Source of the DNA: Massilia mucilaginosa
GTDB lineage: Bacteria; Pseudomonadota; Gammaproteobacteria; Burkholderiales; Burkholderiaceae_D
Assembly (NCBI RefSeq): GCF_011682145.1
Contig: NZ_WHJH01000003.1
Location: forward strand, 62,001 to 126,000
DNA: 64,000 nucleotides
Direction: 5' to 3'
The notes under the pieces were generated by a model. That model had not been told where the DNA came from and searched no databases. It saw only the letters and a list, made by a program, of their open reading frames with translations. The position numbers and the translations under genes are program-made. Below, one piece after another: positions 9,427-18,536 of this stretch; position 1 is the stretch's first letter, and each line of letters begins with the position of its first letter.

Positions 9427-11411
9427 GCAGCCGCTTCGAATGCTTGCGCGGTGCTGCGCTGCATGGCTGTGTCCACGTTGCCCGCCAGGTCGGTCAGGCG
9501 GCCCTTGACCTTCTCCAGCGCGAACTGGCTCGCTTCGAACGATTCGATCTTCGTTTCCAGGCTGTCGGTGGCATCGTGGATGCGCTGGATCGAGGCCAGG
9601 CGGTGCTTGAGCTGGTCCTTGTGCTGGCGGATCTGCGCCTCCAGCGGCGACATGATCACCTTCAGCCACGCTTCGACATCGGCGTTGGCGGCGCGGTAGC
9701 TGCGCCGCACGCGCGAGGCGATCGAATCGAAGAAGCGCTCGATCACGGCGTCGCGGCTGGTGATGAGCAAGGTGGTGGTGCCGAACTGCTTGACGTACAC
9801 CTCTTCGATGGCGTCGATCTCCTTGCGGTACTTGTCGAGCGAGAGCGTCATCGGCACCGCCAGGCTCAGGCCATGTTCGGCAGCGAATTTTCGGTACATC
9901 ATTTCCATCATCTCGCTGATCTCGGCGATCTTGCGGTTCGAGATGTCCAGATTGCCGCGCGCCTGGTCGAAGAAGTGCTTGACCGGGCCGCGGATGCCGG
10001 TGGTGACGAAGCGCGACGCGGCCATCGCTTCGCGCACGGCGGCGATTTCCTTGTGCACGATGTCCATGCCGAGCGTGGTGTAGAGCTCCGTCGACAGGCG
10101 CGCGAACACGGCGCGCGTGCCCTGCAGCTTGAACAGGCTGCCGTCGAATTCCTTCTTCTCGACTTCGACGCGGCGCATCATGTGGGCGATCACGCCCTGG
10201 TTCTTGCCGCGCAGGCTTTTCAATTCCTGCAGCTGCTCGACGATGTCGCGGATGCGCGCGCCGATGGTGGCCTGCTGGGTGCCGACCACCGCGTTCAAGT
10301 CGTCCGAAAGCTGCTTGCGGATGATGTCCTGCTTGGCCGGAATGAGTTCGTTGAACAGGGCCGCTTCCAGCGCGCCGAGGCGGCTCTTCTCCAGCAGCGC
10401 CATGTCGCCGTTGATCTTGCCGACCAGGGCTTTCTGGGCCGATACCGGGAACACCTGGCGCGGTTCGAGGGCCAGCATGTGCGCCACGGTGGTCTGCTGG
10501 CGTTCGATCTCGGCGTCGTTCTCCTCCTCGGTCTTGAGCTCATCCCACATCGCGTCGATCTTGTTCATGACCACGATGCGGCCGGCGCCGGCGCCGATGT
10601 GCGTGCGCCAGACTTCGATGTCGCTCTTGGTCACGCCGGTTTCGGCGGCCAGGATGAACAGCACCGCGTGCGCGTTCGGAATCAGGTTCAGGGTCAGTTC
10701 CGGCTCGGTGCCGATCGCGTTCAGGCCAGGCGTGTCGAGGATGACCAGGCCTTGCTTGAGCAGCGGGTGAGGGAAGTTGATGATCGCATGGCGCCACAGC
10801 GAAATTTCGATCATGCCGTTGTCGTCGAGCGTGGCGGCGACGTCCGGATCGGTTTCGTCGAACAGGCCGTAGCGCTTCGCTTCCTCGACCTTGACGTGCT
10901 TGGTCATGCTGACCTGCTTGAAGGTCTCGTGCATTTCCTCGCCGGCGTCGAGCGAGAGCGGCAGCACGGTCCAGGCGGCCGGGTCGTCGCGGTAATCGCT
11001 GGTCGACAGGTTGCTGGCGCGCGTTTCGATCGGCAACAGGCGGATGCAGGGCGGGAACGCCGGGTCGTACATCAGCTCGGTCGGGCACATGGTGGTGCGC
11101 CCGGCCGCCGACGGCAGGATGCGCTGGCCGTAATCGGCAAAGAAAATCGCATTGATCAGTTCGGATTTGCCGCGCGAAAACTCCGCCACGAACGCCACCG
11201 ACAGCCGGTCGTCGGCCAGGCGCGCCAGCGCGCGCGCAATGCGCTGCTCCGTTGCCGCGTCGGTCAGTTCGGCCGCATTGACCCACATCTGATACTTTTC
11301 CAGCGCCATCGCCACGTCCTGACGCCACGCGCTGTACTGCTCAAAATCTTGCACCATTATGCTCACATTGCCCTCGCGTACAGGTTCTTGCGAATCCTGC
11401 TCGATTGTCAT
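9423..11411 (-). CDS. Dynamin-like GTPase
   Basis: A 662-residue protein with a dynamin-family GTPase domain. Visible are G1 AEFSRGKS (76-83; first Gly replaced by Ala), G2 Thr in GRTTMCPT (about 104-111), G3 DTPGL (226-230) and G4 NKID (283-286). The remainder is predicted helical and likely forms the stalk; no clear membrane helix is seen. ATG at 11411 overlaps the mutM stop (ATGA), and the stop overlaps the mutY GTG (GTGA). A few in-frame upstream codons exist but lie inside mutM. Bacterial dynamins remodel membranes; a role in genome maintenance is suggested only by the operon and is inference. Alternative start: Met 19, a little downstream. Confidence 0.85.
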   Translation of the reverse strand: MTIEQDSQEPVREGNVSIMVQDFEQYSAWRQDVAMALEKYQMWVNAAELTDAATEQRIARALARLADDRLSVAFVAEFSRGKSELINAIFFADYGQRILPSAAGRTTMCPTELMYDPAFPPCIRLLPIETRASNLSTSDYRDDPAAWTVLPLSLDAGEEMHETFKQVSMTKHVKVEEAKRYGLFDETDPDVAATLDDNGMIEISLWRHAIINFPHPLLKQGLVILDTPGLNAIGTEPELTLNLIPNAHAVLFILAAETGVTKSDIEVWRTHIGAGAGRIVVMNKIDAMWDELKTEEENDAEIERQQTTVAHMLALEPRQVFPVSAQKALVGKINGDMALLEKSRLGALEAALFNELIPAKQDIIRKQLSDDLNAVVGTQQATIGARIRDIVEQLQELKSLRGKNQGVIAHMMRRVEVEKKEFDGSLFKLQGTRAVFARLSTELYTTLGMDIVHKEIAAVREAMAASRFVTTGIRGPVKHFFDQARGNLDISNRKIAEISEMMEMMYRKFAAEHGLSLAVPMTLSLDKYRKEIDAIEEVYVKQFGTTTLLITSRDAVIERFFDSIASRVRRSYRAANADVEAWLKVIMSPLEAQIRQHKDQLKHRLASIQRIHDATDSLETKIESFEASQFALEKVKGRLTDLAGNVDTAMQRSTAQAFEAAA

Positions 11412-12241
11412 TTTTGACAATTTACACAATAAAAAGTCGACCGCTGTCCCTGCTTGATCTGACGAATCTCTGCCCCACAGTTGCGGCAAGGCACTCCAGC
11501 ACGATCATAGACGAAATATGTCTGTTGGAAATAGCCCGATTGCCCATTTACAGCAATAAAGTCACGTAAAGTGCTGCCCCCTTGCACAATAGCCTCAGAC
11601 AGGATAAGGCGGATGGCCTCGGCCAGCCGCTTGTAGCGTTCGCGGCCGATGCGCGCCGCCGGCGTTTTCGGGTTGATTCCGGCCCGAAACAGGCTCTCGC
11701 ACGCGTAGATATTGCCTACGCCGACGACAATATCGCCCGCCAGCAACACCTGTTTGATCGGCGCCGAGCGCTTGCGCGTCTCGCGGTACAGCAATTCGCC
11801 CGAAAAACCGTCGCCCAAAGGCTCGACGCCGAGGCCGCGCAGCAGCACATGCTGGTCGAGTTCGCCGTCATCGCCGGGATGCCACAGCACCGCCCCGAAG
11901 CGGCGCGGATCGTTCATGCGCAGCACTTGCGGGCCGGCGTCGCTGGCCACGACCAGGTCGAAATGGTCGTGTTTTTTCACTTCCGTGTCCAGCGGCAGCA
12001 CGCGCAGGTGGCCGGACATGCCCAGATGAATGATCAGGGTGCCATGATCGAAGGCGATCAGCAAGTATTTACCGCGCCGCCCGGTGTGCAAAATGCGCTG
12101 CCCGGCCAGCAGTTCGGACAGGCCCGGCGGGAACGGCCAGCGCAAGCCTTCCCGGCGCGTCAGCACGTGCTCGACGAGGCGGCCGTCGATATGGGGCGCG
12201 ACGCCGCGCCGGGTGACTTCTACTTCGGGCAGTTCAGGCAT
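11408..12241 (-). CDS. mutM: Formamidopyrimidine-DNA glycosylase MutM (Fpg)
   Basis: A 277-residue glycosylase/AP lyase that excises 8-oxoguanine opposite C. The N-terminus MPELPEVE carries the catalytic Pro2 and Glu3. The lysine in the SGHLR region and the H2TH segment [15 protein letters not shown] are present. The C-terminal zinc finger is CX2CX16CX2C, ending at the last residues (CRNCGAEI... YCVNCQK). First gene of the minus-strand operon, divergent from the TPR lipoprotein with 97 bases between their starts. Together with mutY it makes the GO repair system; both are present here, with a dynamin-like GTPase between them. Confidence 0.96.
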   Translation of the reverse strand: MPELPEVEVTRRGVAPHIDGRLVEHVLTRREGLRWPFPPGLSELLAGQRILHTGRRGKYLLIAFDHGTLIIHLGMSGHLRVLPLDTEVKKHDHFDLVVASDAGPQVLRMNDPRRFGAVLWHPGDDGELDQHVLLRGLGVEPLGDGFSGELLYRETRKRSAPIKQVLLAGDIVVGVGNIYACESLFRAGINPKTPAARIGRERYKRLAEAIRLILSEAIVQGGSTLRDFIAVNGQSGYFQQTYFVYDRAGVPCRNCGAEIRQIKQGQRSTFYCVNCQK

Positions 12242-12338
12242 ATGTGATCAGAAAATTCGTGTTTGTGGCGCGGCGGTCCCGTACGCGAAGCGTGGGTTGG
12301 GCGTAGAATCGGACATCAGCTGTCACTCTGGAACCACC

Positions 12339-14180
12339 TTGAAAAACGCTTTCGTCATTGTAACCCTGTCCGGACTGCTCTCGGCGTGCGCCGTGGCGCC
12401 CACGCCTCAGACCGAGGCCCCGGCAAGCGCCCCCGCGCCCACCCCGGCAGCGGCCGTTGCCGAGGCCCCCATGCCATCGTCCGCCGAGGTGATGGCCGAA
12501 GGCGAGCGCGCCTCCGCGCCGGACGAGCCGGCCCCCGACCTCAAGCTGCCCAAGGTCGTGTTGACCAAGGACATGCTCTACAAGCTGATGAAAGCCGAAT
12601 TCGAGTTTCGCGGCGGCGCCTGGCAGGGGCCGTACATGACCATGCTGGGCCTGGCCCAGCAGACGCGCGACCCGCGCCTGGCGCAGCGCGCCGCCGAAAT
12701 GGCCCAGGCCGCTCAGCAGGGCAGCGAATCGCTGGCCGCGATCCGCCTGTGGCGCGAACTGGCGCCCGAGTCCGACGAAGCGACCCAGTACTACATTGCC
12801 GCCTCGGTGATGGCCGAAGACCTCGGCGAAGCCGGCGCGCTGTTCGCCGCGCGCCTGCGCGACGCGCCGCCGGCCAGCCGCGGCCTGGTCATGTACCAGA
12901 TCCAGCAATTGCTCACGCGCGCGCGCGACAAGGCCGCCGCCGGGGCGCTGCTCGAACGCCTGCTGGCGCCCTACAGCGGCATGAGCGAAGCGCGCGTGGT
13001 CCTGGCCCAGTCGGCCTACACGCGCGGCGCCGGCGAGGTGGCGCTGGGCCATGCGCAGGAAGCGCTGCGCATCAAGCCCGATTCCGAGATCGCCGTCTTG
13101 ACCCTGGCCCAGGTCAGCGGCGAGCAGGCCGACGTGGCCGCCTTGCTGGCAAAATTCCTCGCCGCCAATCCGGGGGCGCGCGAAGTGCGCGCCGCCCACG
13201 CCCGCATCCTCGTGACGCAAAAGCAGTACGAAGCGGCGCGCAAGGAATTCGTGGCCCTGCTCAAGGAACAGCCCGACAATCCGGGCACGCTGTACGCGCT
13301 GGGCATCCTGTCGATGCAGCTGAACGACCCGGCCTCGGCCGAAACCTACCTGTCCGGCTTCGTCGCCCTGCTCGACAAGAACCCGAGCGACGAGCGCGAT
13401 CCGGCCAAGGTGCTGATGATGCTCTCGCAACTGGCCGAAGAGCGCGGCGATGTTCCCGCCGCCCGCGCCTGGCTCGACAAGATCGACCAGGAAGACGCGC
13501 CGACCTGGTTCGCGGCGCAGCTGCGTAGCGCCCAGCTGATGGGCAAGCAGGGCGACCTGGCGGGCGCGCGCGCCTACCTGGCCGCCCTCAAGACCGACGA
13601 ACCGGCCCAGCAGGTGCCGCAGCAGGTACAAATTGTGCTGGTGCAATCCCAGGTCCTGCGCGACGCCGGCAAGATGGATGAGGCGTACGCCGTGATGGAG
13701 CAGGGCGCCGCGCGCTTCCCGAGCAATCCCGACCTGCTGTACGACTTTGCCCTGCTGGCCGAAAAAATGGGCAAGGTCGAGGTGATGGAAAAGAACCTGC
13801 GCCAGGTCATGCAGCTCGCGCCCGACAACCACCACGCCTACAACGCGCTGGGCTACTCGCTGGCCGAGCGCAATGTGCGCCTGGACGAAGCGCTGGCGCT
13901 GATCGACAAGGCCCTCAAAATGGCCCCGGCCGATCCCTTCATCATGGACAGCATGGGCTGGGTCCAGTACCGCCTGGGCAACCTGGACGAAGCCGAGGCC
14001 CACCTGCGCCGCGCCTACGCCCTGCGCAACGATGTCGAAATCGCCGTGCACCTGGGCGAAGTGCTGTGGCACAAGGGCCAGAAATCCGACGCCCAGCAGC
14101 TGTGGCGCGAAGCGCGCGCCAAGGATCCCAAGAACGACACGCTCAAGAGCACGCTTGCACGGCTGCAGCTCAAGCTGTGA
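12339..14180 (+). CDS. TPR-repeat outer-membrane lipoprotein
   Basis: A 613-residue predicted lipoprotein starting at TTG 12339, because that start places a signal peptide with lipobox LLSAC (Cys 17) at the N-terminus; longer readings run into the divergent mutM gene. After an Ala/Pro linker the whole protein is built of tetratricopeptide repeats; the last ones (AYNALGYSLAERNVRLDEAL, SMGWVQYRLGNLDEAEAHLR) are the most canonical. This protein commonly precedes lolB in Burkholderiales and is annotated only as a tetratricopeptide protein. A scaffold role at the envelope is inference. Confidence 0.85.
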   Translation: MKNAFVIVTLSGLLSACAVAPTPQTEAPASAPAPTPAAAVAEAPMPSSAEVMAEGERASAPDEPAPDLKLPKVVLTKDMLYKLMKAEFEFRGGAWQGPYMTMLGLAQQTRDPRLAQRAAEMAQAAQQGSESLAAIRLWRELAPESDEATQYYIAASVMAEDLGEAGALFAARLRDAPPASRGLVMYQIQQLLTRARDKAAAGALLERLLAPYSGMSEARVVLAQSAYTRGAGEVALGHAQEALRIKPDSEIAVLTLAQVSGEQADVAALLAKFLAANPGAREVRAAHARILVTQKQYEAARKEFVALLKEQPDNPGTLYALGILSMQLNDPASAETYLSGFVALLDKNPSDERDPAKVLMMLSQLAEERGDVPAARAWLDKIDQEDAPTWFAAQLRSAQLMGKQGDLAGARAYLAALKTDEPAQQVPQQVQIVLVQSQVLRDAGKMDEAYAVMEQGAARFPSNPDLLYDFALLAEKMGKVEVMEKNLRQVMQLAPDNHHAYNALGYSLAERNVRLDEALALIDKALKMAPADPFIMDSMGWVQYRLGNLDEAEAHLRRAYALRNDVEIAVHLGEVLWHKGQKSDAQQLWREARAKDPKNDTLKSTLARLQLKL

Positions 14181-14223
14181 TGGGTCATAATGCCGCGCAT
14201 CTTCCTCACGCCGCCCCACTGCC

Positions 14224-14829
14224 ATGATGCTTAAAAACCGCTTCCTCGTGCTGGCTTGCGCCGCGCTCCTGTCCGCCTGCGCCACGCCGGACGCCAACCT
14301 GTCCAGGGAAGGCGTGGCCGCCTACCGCGACGCGATTGAACTGGGTGGCCGCCTGACCGTGAACTACCAGAAGGACGGCCAGACCGAGACCCTGACCGGC
14401 AAGTTCAACTGGAACCAGACCCCGGCCGCGGTCAACGTCAGCCTGGCTTCGCCGCTGGGCCAGACCATCGCCACGATCTCCGTCACGCCCGAGTCGGCCA
14501 CCCTGACCCAGGGCGACCGCGCGCCGCGCGTGGCGCGCGACATCGACAGCCTGACCGCGCAAGCGCTGGGCTGGTCGCTGCCGGTCTCGGGCCTGCGCGA
14601 CTGGCTGCAAGGCTACGCCACCGGCGCCGACGGCCAGCGCTTCGCCGCCTCGCCGGCCGCCAACACGGTCACCACCGCCGACGGCTGGCGCCTGACCTAC
14701 GTGAGCTGGCAAGATACAGCCGGCGCCGGGGCGGCCAAGCCGATGCCGAAACGCATCGACGTCGCCCGCGTGGCCAGCGCCACCGTGGAAGCGATGGAAA
14801 TTCGCATCGTGATCGACCCGCAAGGCTGA
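14224..14829 (+). CDS. lolB: Outer-membrane lipoprotein LolB
   Basis: A 201-residue lipoprotein with lipobox LLSAC (Cys 19). The GGRLTVNYQKDGQTETLTGKF beginning and WSLPVSGLRDWLQG segment match LolB, the outer-membrane acceptor that receives lipoproteins from LolA and inserts them. It lies 43 bases after the TPR lipoprotein and 1 base before ispE, the standard lolB-ispE order of beta- and gammaproteobacteria. Confidence 0.93.
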   Translation: MMLKNRFLVLACAALLSACATPDANLSREGVAAYRDAIELGGRLTVNYQKDGQTETLTGKFNWNQTPAAVNVSLASPLGQTIATISVTPESATLTQGDRAPRVARDIDSLTAQALGWSLPVSGLRDWLQGYATGADGQRFAASPAANTVTTADGWRLTYVSWQDTAGAGAAKPMPKRIDVARVASATVEAMEIRIVIDPQG

Positions 14830-14830
14830 T

Positions 14831-15736
14831 ATGCGCGCAAGGTTCCTGCATGACTGCCCGGCCCCGGCCAAGCTCAATCTGTTCCTGCACGTGAACGGGC
14901 GCCGCGCCGACGGCTACCACCTGCTGCAGACCGTGTTCCAGATGGTCGACCATGGCGACCTGCTGCACTTCGACCTGCGCGCGGACGGGCGCATCCGCCG
15001 CACCACCGAGGTGCCCGGCGTGCCGGAAGAGAGCGACCTGATCGTGCGTGCGCTGGTGCTGCTGCAAGCGGCCTGCGAAGAGCGCCACGGCCACCCGCCG
15101 CCCGGCATCGACGTCGCCATCGACAAGCGCCTGCCGATGGGTGGCGGGCTCGGCGGCGGCTCCTCGGACGCCGCCACCGCGCTGATGGTCGCCAACGCCC
15201 TGTGGCAAGCGGGACTCACCCGCGAAGAACTGATGGCGCTGGCGCTGCCGCTGGGTGCCGACATCCCGTTTTTCATTTTTGGCCAGACCGCGTTTGCCGA
15301 AGGCGTGGGCGAGGCGCTGCAAGCGGTGGAGGCCCCGGATTGCTGGTATCTGGTGATCGAACCAGGGGTCGCTGTACCGACCGCAGCAATATTTTGCTCA
15401 GAACAGTTGACAAGGGACACGGCGCCGGTCAGAATAACGGACTTTTCCAGACACACCATGAAACACACAGTGTTCAAGGGGTTCGGAAAAAATGATTTGC
15501 AAGCAGTGGCAGTGAGTTTGTTCCCGCCGGTAGCACAGGCGATCGACTGGCTCTCGGCTCACGGTGATGCCAGGATGACTGGCTCGGGAGCGTGTGTGTT
15601 TTGCGCGTTTTCCAGCGAAACGGAAGCTGATACGGTACTTCAACAAGTGCCAGGCGTCTGGAAAGCATGGAAAGCAAAAGCGCTGATGCATCATCCTCTC
15701 AACACGGTGTTGCAAGTTAGTGCGGTTATAGAATAG
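14831..15736 (+). CDS. ispE: 4-diphosphocytidyl-2-C-methyl-D-erythritol kinase IspE
   Basis: A 301-residue GHMP kinase of the MEP isoprenoid pathway. APAKLNLFLHV at the N-terminus, the ATP loop PMGGGLGGGSSDAATAL (about 103-119) and the C-terminal MTGSGACVF motif are visible. It phosphorylates CDP-methylerythritol at the 2-OH. GC content falls in the last third (about 15370-15740), where codon choice is less GC-rich than in the neighbours, without loss of the family motifs. It is followed by a tRNA gene. Confidence 0.95.
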   Translation: MRARFLHDCPAPAKLNLFLHVNGRRADGYHLLQTVFQMVDHGDLLHFDLRADGRIRRTTEVPGVPEESDLIVRALVLLQAACEERHGHPPPGIDVAIDKRLPMGGGLGGGSSDAATALMVANALWQAGLTREELMALALPLGADIPFFIFGQTAFAEGVGEALQAVEAPDCWYLVIEPGVAVPTAAIFCSEQLTRDTAPVRITDFSRHTMKHTVFKGFGKNDLQAVAVSLFPPVAQAIDWLSAHGDARMTGSGACVFCAFSSETEADTVLQQVPGVWKAWKAKALMHHPLNTVLQVSAVIE

Positions 15737-15800
15737 AATTTGGCCTGGCGTTGTGTTTGACGATAAAATGTCAAGTGTGACGACAAGCAGTCAGTTGCGT

Positions 15801-15877
15801 AGGGGAATCGCCAAGCTGGTTAAGGCACTGGATTTTGATTCCAGCATACCAAGGTTCGAATCCTTGTTCCCCTGCCA
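15801..15877 (+). tRNA. tRNA-Gln (anticodon TTG)
   Basis: A 77-base cloverleaf with encoded CCA. The acceptor stem pairs AGGGGAA with TTCCCCT, the discriminator is G, the anticodon stem is CTGGA/TCCAG around loop TTTTGAT with anticodon TTG at 15835-15837, and the T arm carries GGTTCGAATCC. The ispE-tRNA-Gln-prs order is the usual betaproteobacterial one. Confidence 0.97.
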
Positions 15878-16031
15878 TTCGTTTTGCCTGGTCTGTCGAT
15901 GCGAAGTGCGCGTCCAGCAGGCGGACTCGGTGGCCTCGCTCTCGCGAGTCACTTGTTAGCTTAGCGTCAGCCGGCCGGTTCTGTCCGGCGACATCATTCA
16001 AAGAAATCAACGCTTACCTCTTGGGACTCCC

Positions 16032-16982
16032 ATGGCTTACGAAAACCTGATGGTTTTTACCGGCAACGCTAACCCTGCGCTGGCTGAAGGAGTCGCAAAA
16101 AATCTCGGCATCCCTCTCGGCAAAGCAGTCGTCTCCAAGTTCTCGGATGGCGAAGTCATGGTCGAGATCAACGAGAATGTCCGCGGTAAAGACGTTTTTG
16201 TCCTGCAATCGACCTGCGCACCGACCAACGACAGCCTGATGGAAATCATCCTGATGGTCGACGCCCTCAAGCGCGCGTCCGCCGGCCGCATCACCGCCGC
16301 CATCCCTTACTTTGGTTATGCCCGCCAGGACCGCCGTCCGCGTTCGGCGCGCGTGGCCATCTCGGCCAAAGTCGTGGCCAACATGCTGGAAAAAGCCGGT
16401 GTCGAACGCGTCCTGATCATGGATCTGCACGCAGACCAGATCCAGGGCTTCTTCGATATCCCGGTTGACAATATTTACGCATCCCCGATCCTGCTGGGCG
16501 ACCTGCAAAAACGCAATTACGACGACCTGCTGGTGGTCTCGCCGGACGTCGGCGGCGTGGTGCGCGCGCGCGCCCTGGCAAAACGCCTCGGCTGCGACCT
16601 GGCCATCATCGACAAGCGCCGCCCGAAGGCGAACGTGTCGGAAGTGATGAACATCATCGGTGAAGTCGAAGGCCGTAACTGCGTCATCATGGATGACATG
16701 GTCGATACCGCCGGCACCCTGACCAAGGCCGCCGAAGTGCTCAAGGAGCGCGGCGCCAAGAAAGTGGTAGCGTATTGCACACACCCGGTGCTGTCCGGTC
16801 CCGCGATCGACCGCATTTCGGCCTCGCCGCTGGACGAACTGGTTGTGACCGACACGATTCCCCTGTCGGCCGCCGGCTTGGCGTGCGACAAGATTCGCCA
16901 GCTGACCTGCGCACCGCTGCTCGCTGAAACGTTCAAGCGGATCAGCAAGGGCGATTCGGTGATGTCCCTGTTTATCGACTAA
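16032..16982 (+). CDS. prs: Ribose-phosphate pyrophosphokinase (PRPP synthetase)
   Basis: A 316-residue class I PRPP synthetase making PRPP from ribose-5-phosphate and ATP for nucleotide, His and Trp synthesis. Visible are the flexible loop [16 protein letters not shown], the [15 protein letters not shown] segment and the PRPP-binding loop [13 protein letters not shown]. The length matches the family. It stands between tRNA-Gln and rplY; a long hairpin lies in the leader before rplY. Confidence 0.97.
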   Translation: MAYENLMVFTGNANPALAEGVAKNLGIPLGKAVVSKFSDGEVMVEINENVRGKDVFVLQSTCAPTNDSLMEIILMVDALKRASAGRITAAIPYFGYARQDRRPRSARVAISAKVVANMLEKAGVERVLIMDLHADQIQGFFDIPVDNIYASPILLGDLQKRNYDDLLVVSPDVGGVVRARALAKRLGCDLAIIDKRRPKANVSEVMNIIGEVEGRNCVIMDDMVDTAGTLTKAAEVLKERGAKKVVAYCTHPVLSGPAIDRISASPLDELVVTDTIPLSAAGLACDKIRQLTCAPLLAETFKRISKGDSVMSLFID

Positions 16983-17010
16983 ATCAGTCAGCGGAAATAC
17001 CCGAGGCGCA

Positions 17011-17052
17011 GGGTGGCAAGGCGGGAGCACGCAGCTCCCGGCCTCGCCACCC
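17011..17052 (+). other. Long stem-loop between prs and rplY
   Basis: GGGTGGC (17011-17017) pairs with GCCACCC (17046-17052), AGGC (17019-17022) with GCCT (17041-17044), and GGGAGC (17023-17028) with GCTCCC (17034-17039) around a 5-base loop. The 42-base stem is not followed by a T run. It could be an RNA-processing or weak termination site in the prs-rplY mRNA. Confidence 0.55.
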
Positions 17053-17172
17053 TGAAGTCTATTTCAGTACCCATTTTTCCGGCCACGCCAGCGTGGCCGT
17101 TTTCGAGTGCCCCTGGTCGCGGGGGCGCTCACACCGCAGGGCGATCAAGCCCCGCACTTTTTGGAGTTTCAC

Positions 17173-17817
17173 ATGAAAGTTATCGCATTCAATCGCAATC
17201 TGCAGGGGTCCGGAGCGAGCCGCCGCCTGCGTATCGCTGGTCAAACCCCAGGTATCATCTACGGTGGCGCTGAAGCCCCTGTCATGATTCAACTGGACGG
17301 CAACGCGCTGTACCACGCACTGAAAAAAGAAGCGTTCCACGGTTCGGTCCTGGAAATGGAAATCGACGGCAAGACCCAGCCAGTGCTGCTGCGCGACTTC
17401 CAGATGCACGCATTTAAGCAATTGGTCCTGCACGCTGACTTCCAGCGCGTCGATGCCAACAGCAAGCTGCACAAGAAAATCGCCCTGCACTTCGTGAACG
17501 CCGACGTCTCGCCAGCAGTCAAACTGCACGGCGCCATCGTGTCGCACGTGCTGCAAGAGTTGGAAGTATCGTGCCTGGCAACCGACCTGCCAGAGTTCAT
17601 CACCGTTGACCTGACCAACATCGACGTTGGTCACTCGATCCACGTTGCCGACCTGGTCCTGCCAAAAGGCGTGTCCGCGATCACCCACGGCAAGAACCCA
17701 ACCGTTGCCACCGCTGCTGTTCCAGCTGGCCACGTGTCGGCTGAAGCTGACGCCGCCGCCGCCGCCGCCGAAGCGGCACCTGCTGCCGCTCCTGCCAAAG
17801 GCAAGGGCAAGAAGTAA
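17173..17817 (+). CDS. rplY: 50S ribosomal protein L25/general stress protein Ctc
   Basis: A 214-residue protein of the long L25/TL5/CTC type: an N-terminal 5S rRNA-binding domain (about 1-95, with [16 protein letters not shown]) and the CTC C-terminal beta domain (about 100-190). An Ala-rich tail and a Lys-rich end (KGKGKK) follow. The frame is open upstream, but MKVIAFNR at 17173 is the family N-terminus and has a TTGGAG ribosome site. It stabilises the 5S rRNA region of the large subunit. The rplY-pth pairing is conserved. Confidence 0.95.
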   Translation: MKVIAFNRNLQGSGASRRLRIAGQTPGIIYGGAEAPVMIQLDGNALYHALKKEAFHGSVLEMEIDGKTQPVLLRDFQMHAFKQLVLHADFQRVDANSKLHKKIALHFVNADVSPAVKLHGAIVSHVLQELEVSCLATDLPEFITVDLTNIDVGHSIHVADLVLPKGVSAITHGKNPTVATAAVPAGHVSAEADAAAAAAEAAPAAAPAKGKGKK

Positions 17818-17853
17818 TCATTCGCGCGCCGCGCAAGCGGCTTGTTGAAGAAG

Positions 17854-17886
17854 AACCCGCTTGGCCTCGCGTCCAGCGGGTTTTTT
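17854..17886 (+). terminator. Rho-independent terminator after rplY
   Basis: Stem AACCCGCT (17854-17861) pairs perfectly with AGCGGGTT (17875-17882) and is followed by a T run to 17886. It ends the prs/rplY transcript before pth. Confidence 0.85.
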
Positions 17887-17930
17887 ATCGTCTATTATCC
17901 TTGCATTCCATTTTGAAAATGTAGAACACC

Positions 17931-18515
17931 ATGCCCATTCGCCTGATCGTCGGCCTCGGCAACCCCGGCCCCGAGTACGAACAGACCCGCCACAACGCCG
18001 GTTTCTGGCTGGTTGACCAGCTCGCCAACAGCCTGCCCGGCTGCCGCCTGCAACGCGAGTCGCGCTTCAATGCCTTCGTGGCGAAAAGCGCGATCGCCGG
18101 CCAGGAAGTCTTTTTGCTCGAACCGCAAACCTTCATGAACCTGTCCGGGCAATCGGTGGGCGCGCTGGCGCGTTTCTACAAAATCGTTCCCGACGAGGTG
18201 CTGGTCGTGCACGACGAGCTCGACCTGGCGCCCGGCGTGGTCAAGATGAAAAAGGGCGGCTCCAGCGGCGGGCACAACGGCCTCAAGAGCATCACCGCCT
18301 CGCTCGGCACCCAGGATTACTGGCGCTTGCGCATCGGCATCGGCCATCCGCGTACCCTCGGTTCGCAGCAGCCGGTGGCCGACTTCGTGCTGCACCGGCC
18401 GCGCAAGGAAGAGCAGATCCTGATCGAGGAGACCATCGACAAGAGCCTGCGCATCCTGCCGCTGGCGGTCGAAGGCAAGTTCGATATCGCGACGATGCAG
18501 CTGCATACCGCGTAA
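17931..18515 (+). CDS. pth: Peptidyl-tRNA hydrolase
   Basis: A 194-residue Pth that releases peptides from dropped-off peptidyl-tRNA. The family start [20 protein letters not shown] (residues about 5-24, catalytic His within RHNAG), FMNLSGQSV and VVHDELDL are present, with GGHNGLKSI further on. Length is typical. It follows the rplY terminator and so probably has its own promoter at about 17887-17930. Its 3' end shares a hairpin with the convergent downstream gene. Confidence 0.96.
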   Translation: MPIRLIVGLGNPGPEYEQTRHNAGFWLVDQLANSLPGCRLQRESRFNAFVAKSAIAGQEVFLLEPQTFMNLSGQSVGALARFYKIVPDEVLVVHDELDLAPGVVKMKKGGSSGGHNGLKSITASLGTQDYWRLRIGIGHPRTLGSQQPVADFVLHRPRKEEQILIEETIDKSLRILPLAVEGKFDIATMQLHTA

Positions 18516-18536
18516 AGCCGGGTTTTAGCCGGCTTT
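18514..18536. terminator. Shared bidirectional terminator embedded in two stop codons
   Basis: AAAGCCGG (18514-18521) pairs with CCGGCTTT (18529-18536) around loop GTTTTAG. The pth stop (18513-18515) runs into the left arm, and the stop of the convergent gene (18525-18527) lies in the loop. A short T or A stretch follows on each strand. Confidence 0.55.

Noticed and set aside
9444-11417. 657-codon frame antisense to the dynamin-like GTPase
   Set aside because: Shadow; the GTPase strand has G1-G4 motifs and overlaps with mutM and mutY starts and stops.
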